Below, one piece after another: positions 26,568 through 35,712 of a stretch of DNA of 64,000 bases; position 1 is the stretch's first letter; every line of letters starts with the position of its first letter. The stretch covers positions 496,001 to 560,000 of the forward strand of contig NZ_CP062976.1 of the NCBI RefSeq assembly GCF_014898075.1, read 5' to 3'. The DNA is from Neisseria yangbaofengii (GTDB lineage: Bacteria; Pseudomonadota; Gammaproteobacteria; Burkholderiales; Neisseriaceae). The translations under genes and the position numbers were made by a program. The notes under the pieces were generated by a model, which made no database searches, was not told the origin of the DNA, and saw only the letters and a program-made list of their open reading frames with translations.

Positions 26568-27119
26568 TTATTTTTCCAACGCCTGCAACTGTGCAATCAC
26601 TCGCTCCGCGTGTTGCTCGGCTTGGCTACGTTGGGCGTCAAGGGCGTTTTGGTCGGTGCGGGCAATGTAGCTAATCCCGTGGGTGTAAACAGACGGTAAC
26701 CATTCTAAGTTGCATAATTTGGCAGTGCTTTTGAGCGGTAGTAATAAGTCGTCAATGTTGCCCATTGCATCCGCTATATAGGCTTGTTCGGGGGCGCCAG
26801 TGGTGAATGAGAGCAACAGTTTTTTCCCGCCCAGTTTGGCGGTTGAGCCGTGGGCAAAGCCGTGCAGGAATACGTCATCAAGATATTTTTTCAGCAATGC
26901 TGGCAAGCTGTACCAGTAAAACGGGAATTGCCACACAATCACATCGGCGTTTAATAAGGCTTGTTGTTCGCTTGCCACATCAATAGCGTTCTCGCTGTAA
27001 AGAGTATCCAGACGGCGGATTTCGGCATTTGGTAAGCCTTCGGCTAAACGGTTCAAAATGGCTTGATTGGCAACGGATTGTGCTAAATTTGGGTGTCCAG
27101 AAATAATTAAGATGTTCAT
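26568..27119 (-). CDS. NAD(P)H:quinone reductase, flavodoxin-like fold (KefF/KefG-like)
   Basis: A 183-residue FMN flavoprotein: MNILIISGHPNLAQS at the N-terminus, IVWQFPFYWYSLPALLKKYL at about 80-100, LLLSFTTGAPEQAY. It transfers two electrons from NAD(P)H to quinones or other electrophiles. In Enterobacteria KefF and KefG, of this fold, bind and activate Kef potassium efflux antiporters; a Kef-type antiporter lies 2.1 kb away (29230-31035), which makes that role attractive but unproven. AAGGAGTAACC precedes ATG 27119. Third in an operon with the ABM and YciI genes (9-bp gaps). Confidence 0.85.
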   Translation of the reverse strand: MNILIISGHPNLAQSVANQAILNRLAEGLPNAEIRRLDTLYSENAIDVASEQQALLNADVIVWQFPFYWYSLPALLKKYLDDVFLHGFAHGSTAKLGGKKLLLSFTTGAPEQAYIADAMGNIDDLLLPLKSTAKLCNLEWLPSVYTHGISYIARTDQNALDAQRSQAEQHAERVIAQLQALEK

Positions 27120-27128
27120 GGTTACTCC

Positions 27129-27407
27129 TTAAACGTTGAGAATATCGGCGGAAATTTTGCCGACGTGGAATGCTTGAATATCGCACTGGGCAACGCCGTG
27201 GATCATATAAGGATCTTGGGCAAGCAGAGCGTGCAAGTTGGCTTCGCTTTCCGCTTTGGCGATAATCAGCCCGCCAGCACTGGCTTCAAAGCGTCCGAAC
27301 AGCAAAAATGTGCCTTGCTCAAAATGGCGGTTGAGAAAATCTAAGTGGGCTTGGCGGTATTGATCCGCGGTTTCGCTTGGGGTTACGCTTACATTGATTA
27401 AAAACAT
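27129..27407 (-). CDS. YciI-like protein
   Basis: A 92-residue YCII-domain protein: MFLINVSVTPSETADQYRQA, FLNRHFEQGTFLLFGRFEAS, GGLIIAKA, LLAQDPYMIHGVAQCDIQAF. The fold is ferredoxin-like and resembles ABM monooxygenases; function unknown, with a conserved His-Asp pair proposed as an active site in relatives. AAGGAGTAAAG precedes ATG 27407. Located between the ABM-domain and KefF-like genes with 9-bp gaps, so translated from one message. Confidence 0.85.
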   Translation of the reverse strand: MFLINVSVTPSETADQYRQAHLDFLNRHFEQGTFLLFGRFEASAGGLIIAKAESEANLHALLAQDPYMIHGVAQCDIQAFHVGKISADILNV

Positions 27408-27416
27408 CTTTACTCC

Positions 27417-28136
27417 TTATTGTTGGATAAACGTTAAATTGCCTTTGCTCCCCAGTGTGTTTGGGGTGAGTTCAAACAGTTGTTTGTCGCTCAACATACT
27501 TTTGGTTTGGCTTAAATAATCTTGAAACCACGCCGTTTGGCGGTGTTGCTGATAGGCATCGGCGTTGCGGTAAAGCTCAAAAAATAGCCACTGATTCGCC
27601 TGCTCGGCATTGGTAACCGCATACATCGCCAGTACGCCCGCTTCGTTAGCCATAGTTTGTTGCATTTCATTCAACACAATTTGGCGGAAGGCTTGATTAT
27701 GCTCGGGCTTTACTGTGATTTTGGCGAATTTCACCAGTACGCCCTTTGCCTGCAATAGCTCGGCTAAATCCGCCCGCTCGACGATAAATTGCGGGGCGGT
27801 TTCCCATATTTGCTTCGGCTTGACCGCTTTTTTCGCCAGTGCCAGATAGTTTAAAAATTGTGGCGAACGGCGGTGTATTTGGTAGGCGTTGTCATCTTGA
27901 TAAATCTCCAATACATATTGCGTTTGCGGATTGTCTGCCAACTGCGCCGAATACATTGCCAGCGTGCCTTTTTCATTGGTGATAGACGTTTTAATGTTGT
28001 GCTGTCCGACTTGCTGAAACTCGGTAAGATGTGTTGTATCCAACTGCATTTCAAAAATTCGCAAAATCGGTGTCGCTTGTGCGATTTGTGCAAGGGATAA
28101 ACTGCCAGCGAGCAGTAAAGTTTGCCATTTTTTCAT
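27417..28136 (-). CDS. Exported tandem ABM-domain protein
   Basis: A 239-residue protein with a signal peptide (MKKWQTLLLAGSLSLAQIAQ, cleaved near ATP) and two antibiotic-biosynthesis-monooxygenase-like ferredoxin domains. The first (about 22-115) has LRIFEMQLDTTHLTEFQQVG and QYVLEIYQDDNAYQIHRRSP; the second (about 130-225) has VKFAKITVKPEHNQAFRQIV and QWLFFELYRNADAYQQHRQT. ABM proteins are often quinol or haem oxygenases; exported tandem copies are uncharacterised. I start at MKKWQ (28136), dropping 14 residues (MVILRP...) that spoil the signal peptide. Divergent from the LysR at 28249. Confidence 0.82.
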   Translation of the reverse strand: MKKWQTLLLAGSLSLAQIAQATPILRIFEMQLDTTHLTEFQQVGQHNIKTSITNEKGTLAMYSAQLADNPQTQYVLEIYQDDNAYQIHRRSPQFLNYLALAKKAVKPKQIWETAPQFIVERADLAELLQAKGVLVKFAKITVKPEHNQAFRQIVLNEMQQTMANEAGVLAMYAVTNAEQANQWLFFELYRNADAYQQHRQTAWFQDYLSQTKSMLSDKQLFELTPNTLGSKGNLTFIQQ

Positions 28137-28248
28137 TTTTTCTCTCTTTGCGTGAAATTTTGGGCGTAGTATAACCAATACATTTACCCTTGATAAGACA
28201 AAGAATAGCTAATACACTATTAGTTAAAAGCTAATAATTGGAGCAAAA

Positions 28249-29154
28249 ATGAATAGTGCATTGTATGGTTATTTACGCATTTTTCACGCTATCGCCACAG
28301 AAGGGAGCATTGTCGGCGCATCAAAACACCTACAAATTAGTTCACCGTCGGTCAGCACGGCATTGAAATCCTTAGAACAGCAACTTGGCTTGCCGTTATT
28401 TCACCGCACGACCCGTCATATTGAGCTGACGGACGCGGGTAAAAAGCTGTTTGACGATACTCAACAGGCAATGCAACGCCTAAGCAATGCCGTGGACGAT
28501 GTGAAACAGTTGCAACAAGCACCGAGTGGTAACTTGCGGATCACGCTTTCCCGTTTTGCTTTTGGGCTGATTATCCAGCCTTATTACGCCGAATTTTGTC
28601 GCCGTTATCCCCATATTCAACTGGAAATTTCTATCAATGACGCCACCATAGACATTATTCAACAGGGGTTTGATTTTGGTATCCGTTTCGGCGATAAACT
28701 GGCGGATAATATGATTGCTCGTTGTCTGTTGCCAAGTTTTAAGCTCGGTTTATACGCCAACGCGGATTATCTCGCCAATCACGGCACGCCTAACAGCCTG
28801 CCAGAACTCGCTCAACACCGTTTTATCAGCTTCCGCCTAAAGACGGCAAACCGTGTGTTGCCGTTGGTGATGATGCAAGATGGGCATCCGCTGAATATAG
28901 AAATGGAAAATGGATTGATTACTAACGATATTGATGTCGTCATGGATGCTATCCGCCAAGGGATCGGTATTGGGCAAATGTTTGAGCCTGTCATTGCTCT
29001 ACAAGCCGATAAAGCGTGCTTTATTCCATTGCTTGGCGATCACTGGCAAAGCTATCCGCCCGTTTATCTCTATTACCCCAAAGATAGCCAAAAAGCCAAA
29101 CGCATTCAGGTTTTTGTTGAATTTTTACAGGAAAAGCTAGGGCAAGTAGGGTGA
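28249..29154 (+). CDS. LysR-family transcriptional regulator
   Basis: A 301-residue LysR protein: helix-turn-helix (YLRIFHAIATEGSIVGASKH, SPSVSTALKSLEQQLGLPL) and effector domain (IQQGFDFGIRFGDKLADNMI, MDAIRQGIGIGQMFEPV). TTGGAGCAAAA precedes ATG 28249. It diverges from the ABM-YciI-KefF-like operon across 112 bp and is its likely regulator. Ends shortly before an AT-DUS hairpin that also serves the convergent Kef gene. Confidence 0.88.
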   Translation: MNSALYGYLRIFHAIATEGSIVGASKHLQISSPSVSTALKSLEQQLGLPLFHRTTRHIELTDAGKKLFDDTQQAMQRLSNAVDDVKQLQQAPSGNLRITLSRFAFGLIIQPYYAEFCRRYPHIQLEISINDATIDIIQQGFDFGIRFGDKLADNMIARCLLPSFKLGLYANADYLANHGTPNSLPELAQHRFISFRLKTANRVLPLVMMQDGHPLNIEMENGLITNDIDVVMDAIRQGIGIGQMFEPVIALQADKACFIPLLGDHWQSYPPVYLYYPKDSQKAKRIQVFVEFLQEKLGQVG

Positions 29155-29175
29155 AATTGTAGATTTTCCGAAAAA

Positions 29176-29206
29176 ATGCCGTCTGAAAATCGGTTTCAGA
29201 CGGCAT
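29176..29206. terminator. AT-DUS terminator, module G
   Basis: ATGCCGTCTGAAA and TTTCAGACGGCAT between the convergent lysR and Kef genes; no USS here. Confidence 0.8.
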
Positions 29207-29229
29207 TAACGATTGTTTGGCAATTCAAC

Positions 29230-31035
29230 CTACTTCTCTTCTGCCAAAATCTGCTGGACGGCAAGGGCGATTTGTTCGTCTTGTTCTATGGCGAGTTTGT
29301 TCATCGCGTCGTTTTGGTAGGCGGCGATGTTTGGATCGTACACGTCCGCCATCAGCTTGACATTGTGGCGGTCAATGCCGAAGAACATATCGCCGATTTC
29401 GTGTACTTTATCCCGCTCTATGCCCAGTGCCTGCAAGGCTTGTTTGCCGGTGCGGAGGGCGGAGTCGAAGGTTTCCCGTATTTGCACGTCCGCCCCCGCT
29501 TGTGCCAATTCAAAGACGTGATGGCGGTCGTGGGCTCTGGCGATGATTTTGGTGTGCGGATTAACCATTCGCACGTGATGGGCGATTTTGGTGGCTTTTG
29601 CCACATCGTCAATGGCGATAATCACCAGTTTGGCATTTTGCACGCCTGCGGTTTTGAGCAAATCAGGGTGGGACGCGTCGCCGTAATAGCTTTTCATTCC
29701 GATTTTTTTCAGTCCGTCTACTAAGGTCGGGTTTTTGTCGATAATCGTGGCGTTAAAGCCTGCCGCTCGCAGCAGTTTGCTGACAATCTGCCCGTATCGT
29801 CCGATACCAATGAGCAAAATCGCATTTTGTTCGTCAATGGTATCGGCGGCACGCTCGCCGGTGTTGGCAAAGCGTGGTGCGATAAATTTGTTATGGATAA
29901 TCATAAACAGCGGCGTTAATGCCATCGACAGCACCACAATCGCCGTCATATTGGCGTGAACTTCTTGGCTGATTACACCTTGTGCGGTGGCAGCGGCGAA
30001 CAGTACAAAGGCGAACTCGCCCCCTTGAGCCATCACCACAGCACGATCAAGGGCATCGGCATTGTTTGAACCAGTCAGACGAGCCACGATAAAGATAACC
30101 AAGCCTTTGACCAACATCATCGCAAACACGGCGGACACAATCACCACCCAGTTGCTGATAACGTGGGCAAGGTTTAAGCTCATACCCACGCCAAGGAAAA
30201 ACAAGCCCAATAACAAGCCTTTAAACGGATCAATATCCACTTCCAACTGATGGCGGAAACTGGAATTAGACAGCAATACGCCTGCCAAAAACGCCCCCAT
30301 CGCCATAGACAAACCGCTGGCTTCCATCAATAACGCCGACCCCAGCACCACAAACAGGGCAACGGCAGTCATCAGCTCACGGATTTTGGTGTTGGCGATA
30401 ATGCGAAACAGCGGATTAAGCAACCAAACGCCAGCCACCACCAGTGCCACTACCGCCCCTAAAGCCGTGCCGATGTGCTGCCACAGCGGGGTATCGTTTA
30501 CCTGCCCCGTTTCGGGAGCTAAGAATGCCACCAACGCCAGCAACGGCACAATCAGCAAATCTTCAAACAACAGCACCGCAATAATCCGCCGTCCCCGCTC
30601 GCTGGTCATCTCGCCCCGTTCCGCCAAGGTTTGCATCACAATCGCCGTGGATGTCAGCACAAAGCCCGACGCAGCAATAAAGGAAAACTGCAACGAAAAA
30701 CCATAGAGCATAGACACCGCCGTCAAGCCGGCAATGGCGGTGAGAATCTGCATACTGCCCATACCGAAAATATATTTACGCAAGCCCCATAAGTGCTTCG
30801 GTTGCATTTCCAGCCCAACCAAAAACAGGAACATCACCACGCCGAGTTCTGCCAAATGGATAATGGCCTCGGCATCGTTAAACAGACCCAAACCAAAAGG
30901 CCCGATGGCAAGCCCTGCGGCAAAATAGCCCAGCACCGCCCCCAAGCCTAAGCGTTTAAAAATCGGCACGGCAACCACTGCCGCCCCCAACAGCGTAACC
31001 ACGCTGACCAATTGACTTGCACCTTCTACGGCCAT
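29230..31035 (-). CDS. Glutathione-regulated-type K+/H+ antiporter (KefB/KefC family)
   Basis: A 601-residue CPA2 antiporter. About 12-13 membrane segments (LGAVLGYFAAGLAIGPFGL; VVMFLFLVGLEMQPKHLWGL; VVMAQGGEFAFVLFAAATA) occupy residues 1-385. A cytosolic KTN/RCK domain follows (NAILLIGIGRYGQIVSKLL, IDKNPTLVDGLKKIG, IIARAHDRHHVFELAQAGA). KefB/C exchange K+ for H+ to acidify the cytoplasm and are opened by glutathione adducts of electrophiles. I start at MAVEGAS (31035), preceded by CGGAGGAATA. Glutathione transferases and a KefF-like reductase nearby fit the role; glutathione gating is not proven by sequence. Confidence 0.88.
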   Translation of the reverse strand: MAVEGASQLVSVVTLLGAAVVAVPIFKRLGLGAVLGYFAAGLAIGPFGLGLFNDAEAIIHLAELGVVMFLFLVGLEMQPKHLWGLRKYIFGMGSMQILTAIAGLTAVSMLYGFSLQFSFIAASGFVLTSTAIVMQTLAERGEMTSERGRRIIAVLLFEDLLIVPLLALVAFLAPETGQVNDTPLWQHIGTALGAVVALVVAGVWLLNPLFRIIANTKIRELMTAVALFVVLGSALLMEASGLSMAMGAFLAGVLLSNSSFRHQLEVDIDPFKGLLLGLFFLGVGMSLNLAHVISNWVVIVSAVFAMMLVKGLVIFIVARLTGSNNADALDRAVVMAQGGEFAFVLFAAATAQGVISQEVHANMTAIVVLSMALTPLFMIIHNKFIAPRFANTGERAADTIDEQNAILLIGIGRYGQIVSKLLRAAGFNATIIDKNPTLVDGLKKIGMKSYYGDASHPDLLKTAGVQNAKLVIIAIDDVAKATKIAHHVRMVNPHTKIIARAHDRHHVFELAQAGADVQIRETFDSALRTGKQALQALGIERDKVHEIGDMFFGIDRHNVKLMADVYDPNIAAYQNDAMNKLAIEQDEQIALAVQQILAEEK

Positions 31036-31303
31036 TATTCCTCCGACAAATAAAAAAGAAAGGCAAAAAATGCCCAAAATGAATTTTTCAACATGAATTT
31101 AAAACGGCGGATTTCGCCGTATCCGCCAAACGGCATCTATTCGGTTTGACGAACTATATTGCCCCGTATTTTACTTGAAAACGCAGTAAAAATCTCTGAA
31201 TTGCCACGAAAATCCGACAAAAATCAAGACTGATTAAACAATGCTTTTTTGTTAAAATAACCGCCCGTTCCAAGCATTTCATTCTGACTAAGGAAAACGA
31301 TTT

Positions 31304-31636
31304 ATGAACCCGTGGATTTTATTAGCAGCTGCAATTGTTTCCGAAGTTATCGGCACAAGTAGCTTAAAAGCCAGCGAAGGCTTTACCAAACCGCTGTATG
31401 CAGGGATTGCCATCGTTGCCTTTGTCGTTGCCTTGTATTTAATGTCGATAATTACCCGCACCTTGCCGCTCGGGCTTGTGTACGCCATCTGGTCGGGTGT
31501 AGGCATTGTGCTGACCGCCATTGTCGCCTTCTTTGCTTTCGGGCAAAAACCCGATCTTGCCGGACTTATCGGCATGGCGATGATTATCGGCGGCGTGCTG
31601 GTGATTAACCTGTTTTCCCAGTCGTCCGCCCATTGA
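31304..31636 (+). CDS. Small multidrug resistance (SMR) transporter
   Basis: A 110-residue, four-helix inner-membrane protein of the EmrE/QacE type. The proton-coupling Glu is in LAAAIVSEVIGTSSLKASEG (E14), with TRTLPLGLVYAIWSGVGIV in helix 3 and GLIGMAMIIGGVLVINLF in helix 4. Such dimers exchange protons for lipophilic cations or guanidinium. Helix 3 GLVYAIWSGVG favours the QacC/EmrE branch over the guanidinium exporter (Gdx/SugE) branch. Single-gene unit; AAGGAAAACGATTT precedes ATG 31304. The 220-bp gap before it holds no gene. Confidence 0.9.
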   Translation: MNPWILLAAAIVSEVIGTSSLKASEGFTKPLYAGIAIVAFVVALYLMSIITRTLPLGLVYAIWSGVGIVLTAIVAFFAFGQKPDLAGLIGMAMIIGGVLVINLFSQSSAH

Positions 31637-31664
31637 TAAGCGCTTAGACCCGCCGATTTGGGCA

Positions 31665-31703
31665 AAGGCCGTCTGAAAACCGATTGGGAACTTTCAGACG
31701 GCA
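31665..31703. terminator. DUS terminator with mixed AG/AT arms
   Basis: AAGGCCGTCTGAAA (AG type) pairs with TTTCAGACGGCAT (AT type), between the convergent SMR and LLM oxidoreductase genes. Confidence 0.7.
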
Positions 31704-31740
31704 TTTACAAAACGCTACGCTTTGAGTTTGTTTTCACATC

Positions 31741-32781
31741 TTAGTTCATCTCATCAACCACTTCTTTTAACAAAGTATAAGAATAAGCCTGTTTGTCTTC
31801 ATCAAAGATAAAACTTTGGGCGATGATTTCGTCAAATTCCACTTGTGTCCGCAGGGCGTGTAGCTGGGCTTTGACGCTCGCCTTTGTGCCTTTGAGCGTG
31901 CAACCGGTCATTTTATCCACCAAACGGCGATAACTGTTATGCTGACCCAGCTCGCTAATATCCACAGGGCCAAAATGAACGGAGCGGTTGGAACTAATGA
32001 TTTCGTCCCACAGGGCATCATCGGATTTTGCCGGCGGTTGCAGTTTATTTTGGGCGTTAGTAACCACATTCAAATAAAACTGGCTTTGCGTGGTCGCCAG
32101 GCTCTCGGCTTCTTCATCGCTGTCGGCGACAATCGCATTTACCCCCACGATCACATAAGGCTTGGCTAGATATTGGCTCGGTTTGAAATGCTGACGGTAA
32201 ATTTTCACCGCATCAACCAACATCGCCGGGGCAAAATGCGAGGCAAAAGCGTAGGGCAAACCAAGTTCTGCCGCCAAATAGGCGCTTTCGGTGCTTGAGC
32301 CGAGAATATAAAACGGCACATCTACGTTTTTGGCAGGATAGGCATTGACTTCTGCTGTGCCGTCAAAATAGCTTCGCAGTTCGGCGATTTCTTGCCTAAA
32401 ATCACCGTGCTGGCGACCTTTTCGCAAGGCAAAGGCGGTCAGCCCGTCAGTGCCGGGGGCTCGCCCCAGTCCCAGTTCCACACGCTCTGGGAAAATGGTT
32501 GCCAGCGTGCCGTATTGCTCCGCCACCACATAAGGACTGTGGTTGGGCAACATCACGCCACCTGAGCCTACTTTGAGCGTTTGCGTGTTGGCAAGGGTGT
32601 GCATAATCAACAGCTGGGTGGACGAACTCGCCAGATTTTGCATATTGTGATGTTCGGCGATCCACATTCGCTCAATGCCGATTTTTTCCAAATGTTGGGC
32701 AAGTTTGATGTGCGATGCAATGGCATCTTGGGCATTTTGCCCTTCACGGATAGGCACAAGATTTAAAGCGGATAATTTCAT
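31741..32781 (-). CDS. LLM-class flavin-dependent oxidoreductase
   Basis: A 346-residue luciferase-like monooxygenase fold protein (YhbW type): MKLSALNLVPIREG, IERMWIAEHHNMQNLASSST, VGSGGVMLPNHSPYVVAEQY, ERVELGLGRAPGTDG, PFYILGSSTESAYLAAELGL, YAFASHFAP. It uses reduced FMN to oxidise an unknown substrate. I start at MKLSAL (32781), where GGAGAACGCT gives a ribosome site; MENAM four codons earlier is less likely. Stands alone between the SMR gene and the thioredoxin gene. Confidence 0.88.
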   Translation of the reverse strand: MKLSALNLVPIREGQNAQDAIASHIKLAQHLEKIGIERMWIAEHHNMQNLASSSTQLLIMHTLANTQTLKVGSGGVMLPNHSPYVVAEQYGTLATIFPERVELGLGRAPGTDGLTAFALRKGRQHGDFRQEIAELRSYFDGTAEVNAYPAKNVDVPFYILGSSTESAYLAAELGLPYAFASHFAPAMLVDAVKIYRQHFKPSQYLAKPYVIVGVNAIVADSDEEAESLATTQSQFYLNVVTNAQNKLQPPAKSDDALWDEIISSNRSVHFGPVDISELGQHNSYRRLVDKMTGCTLKGTKASVKAQLHALRTQVEFDEIIAQSFIFDEDKQAYSYTLLKEVVDEMN

Positions 32782-32934
32782 AGCGTTCTCCAAATCGGTA
32801 TTTTGATAGCGTTTATTATAGGACGAACCTGATCCAAAACCTTGCTTAAAATAAGCGGATTTTTGCCTAATTTGCCAAATGATAAAACAAAGCCAGATTT
32901 GGCTATTTCAAATCTGGGCTTTGCGTGATTTACC

Positions 32935-33264
32935 TTAAGCGGCAAGGGCGTGCTTGATCAATTTTTCAATTTCGGATTTCGGTCTGGCACCTTCGCTGCG
33001 TAGCAACATTTTGCCATTTTTAAATGCCATCAGTTGTGGCACGGCACGAATGTTGTAGTTGGCCGCAGTGTGTCCGGATTGAAATACATTGACTTTAACC
33101 ACTCGCAGTTTGCCGGCATATTCATCGGACAGCTCATCCAAAGACGATGAAATGGCATTGCAAGGCGGACAACCGTCGGCATAAAAATCCACCAAAACAG
33201 GCAGTTGGCTATTCAGCACGGCTTTTTCAAAACCTTCGTCATTGGTATAAATTACTTGGCTCAT
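32935..33264 (-). CDS. Thioredoxin-fold protein with CPPC active site
   Basis: A 109-residue thioredoxin: LPVLVDFYADGCPPCNAISS (active-site Cys-Pro-Pro-Cys at about 30-33), VVKVNVFQSGHTAANYNIRA and the cis-Pro loop VPQLMAFKNGK. Canonical thioredoxin has CGPC; CPPC shifts the redox potential and can change activity between reductase and isomerase. No signal peptide, so cytosolic. Start MSQVI (33264) rather than the GTG two codons earlier. It is 10 bp downstream of an SDR gene and so co-transcribed with it. Confidence 0.88.
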   Translation of the reverse strand: MSQVIYTNDEGFEKAVLNSQLPVLVDFYADGCPPCNAISSSLDELSDEYAGKLRVVKVNVFQSGHTAANYNIRAVPQLMAFKNGKMLLRSEGARPKSEIEKLIKHALAA

Positions 33265-33274
33265 AAACACCCCC

Positions 33275-34063
33275 TTAGCCTGCTTTACGGCTAGCCATCA
33301 AACCGCCGTCCACATCCCAGATGGCACCTGTGATCCAGCTTGCCTGTTCTGACAACAAAAAGGCGATGGTTTGTGCCACTTCTTCTGGCTGACCATTGCG
33401 ACCGAGCGGGTGGATTTTGGCAAACGCCGCCATTGCCCCTTTGATCTGCTCATCGTCCATAATGCGAGAAAGCAAGCGGGTTTCCATCATCGCTGGGGCG
33501 ACCGAATTGACACGGATATTGTGGGCGGCAAGTTCGGCCGCTGCGTGTTTGGTTAAAGTATCCAAGCCGATTTTTGCCATTGAATAAGCCGCCATCGGCG
33601 TGCCTTCCAGCGGCAGGCGAGAAAGCACCGCAGAGATATTCACGATTGATCCTGACTTGCCACGGGCGATCAGATTTTTTGCTACCGCTTGCGTGATAAA
33701 GAAAATCGCACGGTTAAAATCAAGGAAATTATCATAATCTTGACGGCTATGATCAACAAAGTTTACTGGATAAAAAATCCCAGCCGAGTTTAGCAATAAA
33801 TCAATATCGCTATGCTCATCAGTAATTTGCGTAATCAGTTTTTCCACTTCGGCAAAATTTGTCAAATTCGCCGAATAGGCAAAGGCGTTATCATTGCCGG
33901 CAATCGCCGCTAATTTTTGGCGTGCATCTTCGGCTTTTTGCGGATTACTGCCCACAACCACCACGCTACCGCCTTGCCGAGCAATCAGCTCCGCTGTGGC
34001 AAAACCCACGCCAGCAGTACCGCCGAGCACTAATAATTTACGATTTGCAAAAGATTTGTTCAT
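33275..34063 (-). CDS. SDR family oxidoreductase, paralogue of 37007-37795
   Basis: A 262-residue short-chain dehydrogenase: [20 protein letters not shown] (cofactor motif), [27 protein letters not shown], catalytic Tyr/Lys in [59 protein letters not shown]. Substrate unknown. I start at MNKSFA (34063), preceded by TGAGGTAATGATA; the longer frame adds 28 unconvincing residues. Thioredoxin follows at 10 bp. Long DNA stretches match the SDR gene at 37007, so the two arose by duplication. Confidence 0.88.
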   Translation of the reverse strand: MNKSFANRKLLVLGGTAGVGFATAELIARQGGSVVVVGSNPQKAEDARQKLAAIAGNDNAFAYSANLTNFAEVEKLITQITDEHSDIDLLLNSAGIFYPVNFVDHSRQDYDNFLDFNRAIFFITQAVAKNLIARGKSGSIVNISAVLSRLPLEGTPMAAYSMAKIGLDTLTKHAAAELAAHNIRVNSVAPAMMETRLLSRIMDDEQIKGAMAAFAKIHPLGRNGQPEEVAQTIAFLLSEQASWITGAIWDVDGGLMASRKAG

Positions 34064-34189
34064 TATCATTACCTCATCAGTTAAGCACAAATGTGCGTTT
34101 TGTTTGTGAGTATATGATAGGGGATTTGTGGCGGGATTACTTGCCAAAACCAGCAGAAAAATTGCCTAATTTGATAAGTTGCTCTTAAA

Positions 34190-34294
34190 AGCTTTTAAAA
34201 AAACCGCCTGCTTTTTTTGTACAAGCGGTCAAAAATCACCAATTTTCTGCAAACTTCTACAAAAATGCCGTCTGAAATTCTTTTTCAGACGGCC
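34190..34294. terminator. Composite module H: USS plus AT-DUS hairpin
   Basis: AAACCGCCTGCTTTTTTTGT then ACAAGCGGTC (34221-34230), AAAAATCACCAATTTTCTGC, then ATGCCGTCTGAA (34265) and TTCAGACGGCC (34284-34294). Lies between the start of the SDR gene and the end of the pirin gene. Confidence 0.78.
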
Positions 34295-34316
34295 TCTTTG
34301 ATTTTGGCAAATCACT

Positions 34317-35189
34317 TTAATCGATTTTGCCGAATTTTCCGCTTTGGAAATCGCTGAAGGCTTGGCGGATTTCTTCGGCGGTGTTCATCACGAATGGACC
34401 GTAGCCGACAACGGGTTCGTCAATCGGAATACCGGAAAGCAGTAAGATTTTGACTTCTTCACTACCGACTTTGATGTGTATGTCGCCACCGGTTTTTTCA
34501 AAACTCACCAACTGTCCTGCCGTTGCCTGTTCTTTATCGTTAAAGACAGCATTGCCCCGCAGGACGACCACAGACAGGTTGTGGGTTTCGGGTATTGCCA
34601 ATACAGCGTCTTTACCGGCGTGAATGACACCATCCCACACGTTCATTTCGGTAAAGGTGTCGGCCGCACCTTTTACACCGTCTTTTTCGCCTGCAATCAG
34701 ACGCAAGTAGCCTGATTGGTCGGGCAATCCGACAATGGGAATGTTTGCTTTGGCAAGATGTTGGTAGCGTGGCGGTGTATTTTTGTCTTTGGCTGGAAGA
34801 TTTACCCAAAGCTGCACCATTTCAAAAAGCCCGCCTTTTTTGCTGAAGTTTTCAGAGTGGAACTCTTCGTGGATAATGCCCGAGCCTGCGGTCATCCATT
34901 GCACATCACCTTCATAAATGATTCCGCCACCACCACTGGAGTCACGGTGTGCTACTTCGCCGTGATAGGCGATGGTTACGGTTTCAAAACCTTTGTGCGG
35001 ATGTTGTCCGACACCCCGTGGGCTGCGTGCTTCGTTGGGTGCAAATTGGTAAGGTGCGGCGTAATCAAGCATCAGAAACGGATTGGTACCTCTATCGTCT
35101 GCCATATGGGAGAAGAGCGGTTGGACGAGAAAGCCGTCGCCGACCCAATGTTTGCTGTTGGCTTGGTAGATTTGTTTAACGTTGCGCAT
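34317..35189 (-). CDS. Pirin family protein
   Basis: A 290-residue bicupin pirin. GVGQHPHKGFETVTIAYHG and the later GSGIIHEEF supply the His, His, His, Glu metal site; the C-terminal pirin domain has GNAVFNDKEQATAGQLVSFE and GIPIDEPVVGYGPFVMNT. Pirins act as redox-sensing co-regulators or quercetin dioxygenases; the role here is open. Three ATG codons are stacked; I take the third (35189), eight bases from AAGGA. Diverges from the HxlR gene with the DUF896 gene between, a common pirin-regulator neighbourhood. DUS flank it, and codon text looks like the host chromosome. Confidence 0.88.
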   Translation of the reverse strand: MRNVKQIYQANSKHWVGDGFLVQPLFSHMADDRGTNPFLMLDYAAPYQFAPNEARSPRGVGQHPHKGFETVTIAYHGEVAHRDSSGGGGIIYEGDVQWMTAGSGIIHEEFHSENFSKKGGLFEMVQLWVNLPAKDKNTPPRYQHLAKANIPIVGLPDQSGYLRLIAGEKDGVKGAADTFTEMNVWDGVIHAGKDAVLAIPETHNLSVVVLRGNAVFNDKEQATAGQLVSFEKTGGDIHIKVGSEEVKILLLSGIPIDEPVVGYGPFVMNTAEEIRQAFSDFQSGKFGKID

Positions 35190-35255
35190 CATCATATTCC
35201 TTCTTTTGAGGCCGTCTGAAATTGTTCAGACGACGATAATCTATATTTGATTGGG

Positions 35256-35489
35256 TTACTGTATCTGCATTCCGGCGGCTTGCGCACGGCGGAGTTTGGC
35301 GGGGGTAATGTCGTTGCCTTCGCTGTCCACTACGCTGACGACCGATAGAATGTTGGTCATTTGTCCGAGAATCTGTTTCAAATAGATTTGGCGCAGTTGT
35401 TCCCGTTCGGTAAGTTCGGCGGCGGTAAGACCTGTGGTTTGGTGTTTTCGCGCCAGTTCGTTGATGCAGTCTAATTCTTGGATACGCAT
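35256..35489 (-). CDS. DUF896 family small protein
   Basis: A 77-residue protein: MRIQELDCINELARKHQTTG, LTAAELTEREQLRQIYLKQI and a hydrophobic tail. The N-terminal two-helix part matches DUF896 (YnzC-like), small proteins of unknown function in Firmicutes and some Neisseria. CAGGAGACATC precedes ATG 35489; a longer upstream frame has no support. Located 66 bp upstream of the pirin gene in the same direction. Confidence 0.75.
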   Translation of the reverse strand: MRIQELDCINELARKHQTTGLTAAELTEREQLRQIYLKQILGQMTNILSVVSVVDSEGNDITPAKLRRAQAAGMQIQ

Positions 35490-35587
35490 GATGTCTCCTG
35501 TTTTGCTTGTGGGCGTTGTGTTGATGGATGTATTATATGGGGAACGTATTTTTTTACAAGTACGCACATTTTTTATACTGTTAAAAA

Positions 35588-35694
35588 TATAGTGGATTAA
35601 AATAAGAAAGGTGCAAGGCGACTACGCCCGCCGTGTACAAGTAGTACATAAGGACGTAGGCAACGAATCAGATTTCTTATTTGAATTCACTATA
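35588..35694. repeat. Correia repeat enclosed element (CREE/NEMIS), 107 bp
   Basis: Begins TATAGTGGATTAAAATAAGA and ends TTTGAATTCACTATA; the interior has GTGCAAGGCGACTACGCCCG and GTACAAGTAGTACATAAGGA, like the classic Correia core. It ends 18 bp before the HxlR start codon and may supply promoter or RNA-processing signals to that gene. Confidence 0.9.
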
Positions 35695-35712
35695 GAATGT
35701 TTGGAGGAAACG

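Noticed and set aside
35611-35712. Longer start for the HxlR gene
   Set aside because: The extra residues come from the Correia element; GGAGG stands correctly before the ATG at 35713.
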